Shown: in pieces, positions 24,201 to 36,200 of the stretch
Position numbering within the stretch: the first letter of the stretch is position 1
Layout: each line of letters begins with the position of its first letter
Origin: Aurelia coerulea
Taxonomy: Eukaryota > Cnidaria > Scyphozoa > Semaeostomeae > Ulmaridae
Assembly: GCA_039566865.1 (NCBI GenBank)
Contig: CM076948.1
Coordinates: 21,153,001 to 21,217,000, forward strand
Reading direction: 5' to 3'
DNA: 64,000 bases
Program-made: the position numbers and the translations under genes
Notes under the pieces: generated by a model
The model's input: the letters and a program-made list of their open reading frames with translations, nothing else
The model's database searches: none
What the model was told of the DNA's origin: nothing

Positions 24201-27200
24201 TGGAGAAATATTTCTGCTTAGCATCTTCCACAATTTTAGAGCTGTGAGAGATCATATTTTGGATTTCTTGATACTTATCTGCAGGTAGTCGGCCATTTCT
24301 AGCACAAGATTTGTAGGCACGATTCTTTTTCCGAAGAAATGCTTTGATCGACTTGGTCAGCCATGGAGCTTGACGCGGTCTAATCGTTTTAATTTCATTG
24401 GGTATGAAATTAGAGCACACATTGAGAACGACTTCCATCAGTAACTTCACTTGTTGGTTGGGGCACTCGATAGATTGAAGAGATTCGCATCATTGATACA
24501 TTTCGATGCTTCTTCTAATAGCATCGATATTGGCCCTGTCATAGTGCCAGAGTCTCCGAGTAAAAGGGGGTGGAACAAGATTATTAACCCTATTCTACAT
24601 GGGGGGGGGGGCAAAAAAGGCCCCCCCAACCATACTTCCTGTAATTACTCTTAAACTAAGCATGATAAGACATTGGAACTTGGGTGAATTTTAATAAAAT
24701 TTAATATTGCATCAAATTAACAATAGTTCATTGTTATATAATTGGTCACGTGACTATGACATGCCCATATTCGGCAACAGGTCTCTCAGAAAATCAGTAA
24801 AACATGCATACCTTTTCTCGTACACATCTGATTTTAATGCAATTGGTACCAATCAGTTTGTCTTGAAGTCTACTTTCATTTGGTATATAAATTTTTGTAT
24901 TTTGCTGACATCAGCAAAATTTAAGATCTATGACGTCATACTTATATATGACGTCATATTTGTAATAAACACATAGAATAATTATTGTATTATGATCAAA
25001 ATTGGCTAATTAACAATTCAAGATTAATTTCATATCGTTTTTATTGCTAAACTCGTATTTAAAATGCCAATAAAACAACAACTAACTTGTTTAGGTATCA
25101 ACCATGACTTTGATTGACAGTTGTGATAACAATAGAATTCCAAAATTGGAATTTTTGACAGTTTTCATTAAGAACAATCAATATGTATCATATCTATCAC
25201 TTTAAAGTTATTTATTGACTATTTTTGGTGGAAAATATTACGTTTTTAGGAGGAGAGCCAAAATCAGCAAATTTCCATTGTTTTTCCGTTGCCTAGCAAC
25301 GGATCATGTGACTAATTAGCATATGAATCTATTTTTAGAATCATAATTGCTTGGTAATCATGTGTACCAAGTTGCGTTACCATAAGCACTACGGTTGCTT
25401 ATAAAATCTGGGGGGGCCTTTTTAGCCCCCCCCCCCCATGAGAAAGTGGTGCTTGATTTACCCATGTAGAATAGGGTTAATCGAAAATCTGCCATATACA
25501 ATTTGATGATGGCACTGTTCATGGAGTGATGGATGAACACCTGATTCGATGAAAATGTTTGGTTGGTCTGTGAAAATAAGATCTATGCACGACTTAGATT
25601 CACCAATCATATGGGTTGACTCATTAATCAGCTGATGAATACCAAGGTCAGACGTTACGGGCTCGAAGCACTTTCCTTCTTCGTTTTCATTGTCATCTGC
25701 CCACCACTGGGAGGAGCGACAGTTGAAGTCCCCTGAAATGATTACTGCATAAGGATCTTCGGCAGCCATTTTTCATAACATAAGCTCAAAATTATTCATA
25801 AAACTATCAAATTCTTCTTGATTCTGGCTAGGACTCCTGTAGATAATAGCAAAAAAATATTCCCTTCTGTTGATTTGGATTTCGCAAACAACACACTCGG
25901 GAATGTAATGTTTATCTCACACAAACAAGAACAGCTTTTTAACATCATTCATTATCTGTTTACATTCAATAAAATGATTTCTACGGCTGTCTTGTTAAGC
26001 AGCAAGTGTAAAAAAGAAAGCCACGAACGATGCCTGGAAGCTGTCTTGCTAATTCACTCGTTGTGCACGCAAAAGGGCGAGCAAATATATAAGAAGGACA
26101 TATCTAGACCTTAGCTGCCTCAATCTTATTCATTTTATTCAGAAGATCAAAAATAGGCAAAACAGTTCTCGTATAACTCTTGTGCAGTGCAGTTTATATG
26201 AGGTTATTCGTTTTCATGCATTAAATCAAAGAAAACACTAACTATAGTCTGATAATAATACTGTATGACTTACAACTCAGACATCTTCGGCCTTGATAAC
26301 CAGGTGCACACAAACAATTATAGGATGTGGATTTGGGAATGCAGGCTGCACCATTGCTGCAAGGGGAACTGGTACACGCATTCACTGTTGGAAAAAAATG
26401 AGATTATGAAAAAAATCAAGCTGTCAATTAATCGTATTTAGGTAGTTTCATTCCTATATTGAGTTTTGATAACCATAATTTAAAAACACACTTGCACTTA
26501 AATAATTTGGCTATCTCTAAAATATGGAATTTGGAATTAATTCTTAATTCTTAATAATCAATTCGTGAGAAGAAATTATTTGAGTGTAAGTGTGTTTTTG
26601 AATTATGGTTATCAGAGCTTAATATAAGTATGAAACTACCTAAATATGATTTGTCATATAACACACGGGATCTCGTCAAAGCATTGGCTCAAAACATCAG
26701 TGACCGAAAACATGAAGTTAATTAATCAACAAATCAATCAATCAATCAAACAGTTAGTCAATCAATTAATCACTCAATCACCGGATTTTCTCGCTGGAAT
26801 TTCGGAAGTATTACGACCATTTGTTCAAATACTCCCTTCGCAGTCAGGATGCTATTGGGCGAATACGAGCAAGAATAGAACAATCTAAATCTAGATTCTA
26901 TCCAGGCTGCATATCTGAATGGAATAAACTTGACACTGAAATCAGGCTTGCAACGCCCGTTGCTGTTTTTAAGATAAAGCTTCTATGAATGATTCACCCC
27001 CCCCCCTGCAAAATCTGTCTTTCGTATTCATAACCCAATCGTATCTTTCCCAAATAAAGGTCGGTCTCAGCAAACTAAATTTCCGCTCAAGTACAATTTC
27101 AGGGACACCGTAAACCCGATGTGCCCAACGAAGGATGATATCGAGGACACGGATCACTTTCTGTTGCTTTGCCATTCATTTGATAGTCAACGATCAGATC

Positions 27201-30200
27201 TTCTTGCTGGAGTTTCAGTTGCATTACGACCATTTGTTGAAATCAACAGCCATTCTAAAAACGTTCTTGTACAACTTTTGTTATTTGGTGATAAAGACCT
27301 TTCAAGTGACGCTAATAAAAGTATATTCGAACTGACTTTAGATATCATCCACAAAACAGGTCGGTTTGTTTAAGATAGATCAAACCTTTGTTTCACGCCA
27401 TACAGCCACAAAGTCCTTCCATTTTTGTTTCCATTTTCGTTGTTTGTATGTTTCAATAAACATCGTTCATATGTAGCTTTTTGCTGCGAAGCGCATGCGT
27501 AGCAGCCATTATAGACAGGATTGATAAGGATTCTCCGGGTAGTGGAGTTTCATGCTGATTCAGGCTGATCGAAGCGGAAATTGGCTTTGGAGTCTGTACT
27601 GAGCGTCCACGACTTGGATTTTGGGCGAGAAGCTCAAAGCTGGCTCTGCTATGCTCACATTCATTGCGAGAAGAAGACGGAGATTTTCACGCAGTGTGGT
27701 AAGTATGAATGAATTCATGGCTGGTGTCAGGCGTGCCGTGGTAACACTGACATTAAAAGGAAATTGGAAGTCAACAAGACTGTTTCATATTGATGTTTGT
27801 TGCAGTATTCGGTCGAAGATTTCCAAGGGCAAGGAATGTCTGTTCAGTTATGAAACTGCGTTTCTACAAACAACAATTAATCTAATTGAAGCAGAGAGTA
27901 ATTCTTCGAAGCTGCAGTATTTTTTGAAGCTTATTTTCTCAAGGCTCAGCATTGAAAGTCTTTTGGAAGTGACAAAGTTTTCTCCGCGAATGGATATAAA
28001 ATCAAATTGCAGGATCATTTGGGATAGATTTCAAAATCTACATTTACTGGAAAATTTATGTTTCAGTTGGTTTTTATGATGTTATTGCAAACTTTGATAT
28101 GAGTGTTGACGCAGTGAAAACATCCCTTAGAAATTGTGAAGTAACACAAAAACATTTCACATAAAAACATTAGTTTACTTTGACAGCACCAGAATATAGT
28201 TGCAGAAAATAACAAGAAATGAGCCTCAATAGTTTCAAGAAACAAATTTAGGAGTAAAGGGCAGTCCAGCAATGACAAGAAAGAGATTTTAGAGGCTGAA
28301 AGTTATTGACCTAACAAATTTCAACTATTTGATTACTATCATTTTCATGAACTTTGAAGTCAATTTCCTGGAAATGCGATTTTCGCGAAATCTGTGTAAT
28401 GGATATATTTTTAATTTCCAAACCATAAGAGATATTTAAATGAAATTTGGTCAAAATTTTCGCGAAAGATGGGGCTTCAAAATGAACTTCTGCTTTTACA
28501 ATCGGCTAAGCACAAGGGGATTAAGAACCTTATGTCTACATTTTTTTCCATCAAAATTTAATCACACAAATGGGGATGGCAGGATGATTCGAGACTCTAA
28601 TGGAATGCTAGAACAATAACCTTGCAAATCAACATTGTTTCGGGGGTGAGGGGTTGTTTATACCTAATCGCTATGGTTGGAGCTGCGGATTGTCAAGAAA
28701 TGGCCAAAGTGTTCCAAGGACTTTTGGCAGGCATTGTACATACTTGCATGAAGTCCAGCTAATTTCAATGAGATAACTTTAATCAGTAGAGAATGAAAAA
28801 TACTTTTCTGTGTACCATTTTTTGCAAAATTTCGGCTATTTTTGGTTGCTATGGCAACATGAAAGGTGCCATTTTGAATTTCTCAGTCCAAAAATCTTAC
28901 AATCATGCCTATGTACCATCTCAACTTGGTTATATACCCATATTCATAGTAATTCTATGACCGGGATGATGCTACCTTAAGCCCCCAGGAGGCCTATTTA
29001 ATTTCGGACCCTCCACAGGGGGGCATATTAGAGAGGGGGCTTATTATAGAGGGGGGCTTATTCACAAAATCAAATGACAGGGATACAGATGACAGCTTTT
29101 TAGATCATTTACACCGTATTTTGCGGATTCAACATACAATTTTATGAGTCAAATACATAAATTCGGCACAGTTTTATCTCAAACCACATCAGAATTAACA
29201 TGCAAGCATATCTAGCTCAATAAGTGGGATATCTTTGGTAGCCACTAAAATTTGATACAAGAGGGGGGCTTAATACAGAGGGGGCTTATTTAAAATGTTG
29301 GCTCAGAGGGGAGGGGCTTATAAGAGAGGAGGGCTTAATAGAGAGGGGGCTTAATACAGCTTTTACGGTAAGTATACAGTGATGTTTTCAGGGTAACAGT
29401 TTATAAAGAGTGGAAAGAGCAATGCAAAATGAAACGAGAAAAGGAAAAAATAGATGCCATGTAGAGGGTGTGTACTAAGTTTGCAAAATAGAAAGCACAG
29501 CAGGGATATAATTCTAAGCAAAACAACTGTTGTTCGTTCTCGCATCGGCTCCCTCTTGCTTTAAATGTTCAAATAAATACAACAGAGCCCCTTGGAGAGT
29601 GGAATACGCCACAAACTGACTGCATTGATTTGTAACGCTAAATAGCTCTTCTTAACAACGTATCAACATTTGGCCTTGGTGTTCAAAGATACTTCCAAAT
29701 TATACTTATGTCCCTCTTCACCATTGTTCTTTTGAGACCGATGTATTATAGAATAAAAAAAATATGTATATATATATTTCATCCCTTTGTCACCGGCGCA
29801 CTAAATTCAACTGTCCATACACCTGAATGACAAATACGACGGCGGCAAGCCTAGTCTTAGTTATGTAGTTAAGTAATTTGTAAGTGTAGTCTTGAGTACC
29901 TCGTCTTTGTAAATTTTTCCATTGAATAAAAAACATGTGTTCAAAAAGACAGCATCTCAAACAAGGTTTTTATGCAACTTATATTGTAGTATGGTGATAA
30001 AGACCCCCTAAAGACCTTTCTAACGACGTTGATAAGAATATACTCAAACGGACTCTAAATTCTAGTGAAAATCGTTTATTTGTAGCTTGTTTGTAGTTGT
30101 TTATTTATTTTGATTTAGTTACATGTTCTTCTGACCTCCGAAGAATCGGAAGAATCGTCCTTGTAGTATAGTAAGGTAGCAATTTGTTTTATTAAAATTC

Positions 30201-33200
30201 ACATTGAATACAGGGGGTCCCTAAAAAATTAAGCCCCGTTTTCTAGAAAATGGCAACAAAACGGCAAAAGATTCGCGCCAAAAATGTGCATGGTGTTGCT
30301 CTTCCGATTTTCAGTTAAAGTTTGCTACAATCCCCGTAAAAATCTGTTGAAAAATGATGGAGCTATGACCTTCAGGAGACCAAATTTGCCTGATGACTGA
30401 AACCAGAGGTCGGCAATTTTGTATCACTATTTTGCAACGATAAATAGCTCCAAGGATGAAATGAAACAGCAGCGTCCAATATAGTAGCTCTCGTGAACAT
30501 TCTGATAACCATCAGAGAGTTGTCAACTATTTATTACCTTACAGAAAATATTTCTTGAATTACGTGAAGATATTTGTCGTTGCAAAATAATAAGAAAAAA
30601 TTGCCGACTGCTGGTTTCAGTCATCAGGCAAATTTAGTTTCCTGAAGATCATAGCTCCACCGTCTTTCAGCGGATTTCTACGGGGATGGCAGCAACTTTA
30701 TTTGAACATCTGAAGAGCTATATCATATAAAAATTTGGCGACAATCTTTTACCGTTTTGTCGCAATTTTCAGGCATACGGGGCACAAAGTTTTTGGGGCA
30801 CCATGTTTATAAGAAAATAATCACCGGTAAAGTCAATCAGTTAGTCAGTACACATTGGGTTCACTCTTTTGGAATGTATGATTTGCTTCAAATTTGATTG
30901 GCGAAGTAAAGCGAATCTTCATTATCACTAATTGAGAATATTCTTCGTGAAACAAATTATTCTTTTTCAGTGTATCTCTACCTAGTATCTCCAAGGCAGT
31001 TTTTAGGACACTGAGAAGCCAACCTCATCAAATCAGTGTTCTTGTCCTTCCATTCTATGTCACATCATGATTTCTTTAGCCTGAACTTACAAAGGATTGG
31101 TGACTCTCCTCACTCTAAGTAGCAGGTTGGACTGGGCAGGGAATTGAACCACGAACTCTCAGCTGAGATTGGTAGTCAAGTGCAAGACCACTAAGATATC
31201 ATTCTTTTAACACTTTGCAGATTCTACAAAGAGAGCCAGAGTTGTAACAGAGAGAATATGTCTTGGCCCAAAAGTACGTACCTACTAGGGAACCTTTTGG
31301 CTCACTTGGTACAAGTGTAAATATATAATGAAATAAGACAAACTCACGACATGTATATTTATTGACACCATCGACACAGGTAGCATAACTTTGACATGGT
31401 TGGCTTGCACATTCATCGATATCTTAAATGTAAACAAACCGGGATGTAAGAAATAGGGATGTAAATAGCTATGCTTGTCAGGTGCGAAAAAAAAGATATA
31501 TAGCACACAAGACTGAATTTGGATTAATATTTAAGTTTAAGGTAACTTTGCTTTCCGCTCTAGTGCACAGCGAGATGCCGTTTCGCAAAACCACTCTCCT
31601 CAGGAAACAGTTAATTTCTCCAATAATATTCGGTCTGTCGAAAAGCGGTAAAAAGGATGTTGTTTTGTATAATCTGGGCAATCGAAAGATGTATAAATCG
31701 CAATGTTTCCGTCAACCCTGGCTTTGCAAATCCTTGCTCAAATCTTTTTGCTGATTTCAGAAAAGTGGATTTACCTCCAAAAGTACTCGAAAAAGTTTCG
31801 ATTTTTTTTTTGCTCCATCTTTAGCTAAGTAGTTGATCTACAACTTTGCCAAGTCTGATTGAAAAAGCTAGGCTAGATTTCCTGCAATCAAATTTTACAT
31901 TTCTGTTTACTTTTCGACATCGAAGGGGAAAAGCGTTGGTCAACAGTTTAGCCCATGCAGAACGATTTGAACGCCCGTAGAATGTTTTTGCAAAAAAAGT
32001 TCTTGATCTAAGATCTATGCTCATTGTGGACTCTAAAAAAAATTGATAATTTGTGAATGCTTGCGAAAGTCTCGAAAGACACCCAAAGCATGGCTTCGTG
32101 AAGTTGCTGGTAAAAATCAGTCATTTTTAATCAATAGATGCAAATGATACTTTTACAAGCGCACTAAGGGTGTCTTTTGAGACCTGCGTATGGTATTCCC
32201 AAAAGATGACGTTCATTTGTTTGCCAATGGAAAAATTTCTGAAAGTTATTTCAAGCCTGATCTTTTGCAAGCGTGCTTCATAGCATGGTAATCTGTTGAC
32301 CAAGGTTTCTCCATTTCGCTGTCGAAAAGTAAACAGAGATATGAAATTCGATTGCAGGAAATCTAGCCTAGCTTTTTCAATCAGACTTGGCAAAGTTGTA
32401 GATCAACAACCTAGCTAAAGATGGAGCGAAAAAAATTGAAACTTTTTCGAGTAGTTTTGGAGATAAATCCACTTTTCTGAAATTAGCAAAAAGATTTGAA
32501 CTAGGATTTGCGAAACCAGGGTTGACGGAAACATTGCGATTTATACATCTTTCGATTGCCCAGATTATACAGAACAACATCCTTTTTACCGCTTTTCGAT
32601 AGGCCGAATAATATGGGAAAAAATTAACTGCTTTCTGAGGAGAGTGGTTTTGCGAAACGGCATCTCGCTGTGCACTAGAACGGAAAGCAGAGTTACCTTA
32701 ACCCTATTCTACCCGGGCTCCTAGGGTCAGACCACTGCCCGGGAGGAGGCAAAAAATGCCCCCCTAGTTATCTCCAAAACCATAATTAGTATGCCATTGT
32801 AACTTCGCACAATAGTAAGTACATCTATTAGGAGTCTAATTATAAATTTCAATGCTAGTTAATCACGTGGTTCTTTGCCAAGCGACCAAACAATGGGACC
32901 ATGTCAGATACAAGCTTCAGTACTGAAAACACAAAAAGTGCTAATTAATTAAAAGAAAATTTATGAAAACCTCAATAAACTACTTAAAGGGGCATTCCTC
33001 GAAAATTAAATGCATGCAGAGATTCATTTTGTGATCCCGATCGAGAAACAGATTATGTCAGCCCTCGGAAATCGTTTTCCTTTCCTCGATCGCACTTCTC
33101 AAACGCGAGATCTGGAAGGAAACATTTGACCAATTTTCATTTCAATACCCTACCATTTCATGCATCGTTCTCGGCGAACAAAGGTAGGATATTTTCGTTA

Positions 33201-36200
33201 TTGTCTGTCGGACGGTCATCGGCGGGTCTTGATAGGCTCGTTTCGCGTCGCTCGTTGAATTTAGTTTGAATGTTTTGTTGTAGTCATTCATTCATGTGTC
33301 CATGGTCGACTACCCGCAAGAGAATTGATCGGCTTTACCGAGAATTCTCGTTTTCTGTCTCGGATTCAAATTCCAGGATATGGCTGAGTTCTCGGGCTCT
33401 ATTTTGAAAAACACCTGTTTCGTTTTTGGCCGGTTTGAGCTTTATTCAAGTTGGAGAAACATTGGAAAATGTTTATATTGATAAGCATGTTCGTTTTAAA
33501 AGCAAACAACGCAGTTCACCGATATCCAGTTTTTTTCTGCGGAATGCCCCTTTAAAAATGAAGAGAATAAGTTTATCCATCCATTTATATCAAAATTTGA
33601 AAATTTTGTCTTTCTTTATTAGAGATATGACGTCATCAATTTGCATGACGTCATGGAATCTATAATTTGCTGATGTCAGCAAATGTGAATAATGTATATA
33701 TCAAATAAAAGTACTTTGATAGGGGAATCGTTTGGTACCAATCACAACTTCATCAATTTTAAGACAAAGGAATTATGACTGTGTTTGTGATTTTCTTTGT
33801 GACTACTTTCCAAATATGGGTATCTACTGGTCACGCGACTTAAATTGTGACAATGAAAGGTCTAAAATTTAATTGCCAGTTAAAAATTAGGAAAATTCAT
33901 GGATGTTTCAGCTCATTTTTCTATTTCCTCTCTGTTTTATAATCAAAAGTTTGGTTGAGGGGGCATTTTTTGCCCCCCCCCGGGTACAATAGGGTTAAAC
34001 ACCATGGTTTAATCTTTACCCAATATCCTAGATGTTAGTTCTTTCTAAGTTCAAGAAGATGTTGTGGCGCAGTGGTGTAATCATCTCACTTTGCTTGCAG
34101 CCAGTACAGACAGGTGGACAAGGCTCGATCCCAGGTAGAGCCCCACCAGTTGAGCGTCATGACAAGGAGGCGTGGACTCGATTAGGCCCTCTAGTCTCTG
34201 TTACTGTGATCCCAGCTCTTGGCACAAAAAGCAACTTCATCATTTCGCCTCCACCAAAGAAAACTTGGGAAATAGTCGATATTTTGAAAGATAATGGTCT
34301 TGAAAGTGCCGAAATAAAGTTGATAGAAATAGTATTTCTTGTTTGACCTACTTTCTGGTTGCCCTATTTTCTTGCTTGACATATTTCCTTGTTAGATCTA
34401 CTTACTTGTTTGACAATGAGTTCCCACAAAACCAGCAGCACAATTACATGTATATTTGTTTATTCCATCGACGCACGTCCCTCCATTTTGGCAAGGATTA
34501 CTGCTACACTCATCAAAATCTGTAGATGCAAATGAGAAATCGAAATGTACTCAATAGTATTACAAGGGCAGACTTTGTAATGATACCACTCCTTGTTTTG
34601 ACATGAGCAATAGGAATTTTTCAAAACCGCCATTTTTCAAAACCGTCGTACGAGTGTCGTCGCTTCGCTCCAGTTTTTTGAAAGGTTGCTTTAGACTCAC
34701 GAAATAGTCCCAGTTATCGCAACAACAACAGCAACAGCAATGACAACAACAACAACAATATATATTTTTGCTCAAACTGGGACTTATGGACTTTCACATC
34801 AAAAAGTGGGACGAAAATAAACAATGAGCGCACAGATTTTTCTGTGCCCTTTGAAACGAGGTTTATGGCCTCTTTTCGGTAGTTGGAGAATTTCAGGAGC
34901 TGTGACGTGTTGGCGTGCACTATTGCTAGATGAAGATTGCCTTCAAAATGAGGAAATTCTCGTTGAAACTGAAAGGTTTGTCAATTCTTAGATTAAAGAA
35001 ACATTCATTCGAATACTTGTGGCTTTTGTTTATTGATAACGTCACTCAAAACTTGAATTTCGAGGCGTTTTATTATCTGAGGTTTAAGCTGACAATTTAG
35101 GCCAAACGCCATTACTCGCCTTTTCGTACAGCGTTGCTATGGTTTCCATATCGGACATGAAATCGAGGGAAACAATTTCGTCCCAATTTTCAATGTGAAA
35201 GTCCATGAGTCGTAGTTATAGCGTCCATCAGCCTATCAATAGCAATAACTACGAGCTTGCAATCAGTGTAAGGTTGCTTGCGGAGGAGCGAAGCGACAAC
35301 ACTCGTACGACGGTTTTGAAAAATGGCGGAAAGGGAGAAAGCTTGCTTCGGTGCTGTCTGTATTTGGCTTGGAGATTACAGTAATTGCGACATTAGGAAA
35401 TGACAAAGAAGAAGACAAGTAAGTTGTCATTTAATGTTCATTGCAAACTGAATATACTACGCTGCAAACTGCATAAACACAGAGTGAGAGTAGCTTACTT
35501 AGGCCATTCCAAATGCCACAATCCATATGTTTCCTATTGCTCATGGTTTTGATCGCAAAGCCAAAAAGAATGTAATTTGTGATTGCAAACAAGGAGACTA
35601 GTTATTCAAGTCATAAATGTAATGAGTCACAAAAATATATACACTCATTGAAACATAGTAGTACAAAAACTATGACACAGATCTGAAAAATTACAAATCG
35701 CTTGTCTAGCTGAGAGTTTAACTTCATTTGAGAATTGATCCAGAATATGAACAGCATGATCTTAATTTTATTGAAGAATTCCCAAAAACTAGCTTCTACA
35801 TATACTAATTTTGAGGCACTGGTACCCAGGGTAATGATATGGAAACTTTTGTACTGCTGTCCTGCCTCTCCATCAATGCTATGGCCATCAATAAGTCTAA
35901 ATCTAGCTATATGATTGCGAAGAAGCCACTTTTCGTTGCTTTTGGGAAAATCAAGAAATACAACTTTCGGCAAATCCCTAACTTCACAAGAATATAATGC
36001 ACCTAAGATTATGAGAAAGTCTTGAAAACAAAGTTGAAGCGAGAATAAGGTGATGGTATGAAAATTGTTCAAATTTGTTGCATAGTAATCCTCTACGATT
36101 AATGTAAATATCTGGAAGTTAGATGATTACAAGTTCGTAGTTATCGCTATTGATAGACGGATGCACGCTTCAACTACGACTCATGGACTTTCAAATTGAA

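Larger units (their letters stand above)
21600..25870 (-). mobile_element. LINE with endonuclease and reverse transcriptase, broken by two inserts
   Basis: From right to left on the minus strand: endonuclease end ([31 protein letters not shown]; 25850-25480); linker ([21 protein letters not shown]; 24450-23902); reverse transcriptase ([26 protein letters not shown]; then [24 protein letters not shown]; 23870-22924); C-terminal region ([40 protein letters not shown]; 22858-22082); and a Cys/His tail with [10 protein letters not shown] (22020-21672). The YADD segment was deleted near 22920. Insertions at 24588-25476 and about 23210-23535 break it. Confidence 0.9.

Noticed and set aside
31128..31208. 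Functional tRNA gene
   Set aside because: Only the A- and B-box-like parts fit. The stems do not pair, so it is a SINE head or pseudogene.
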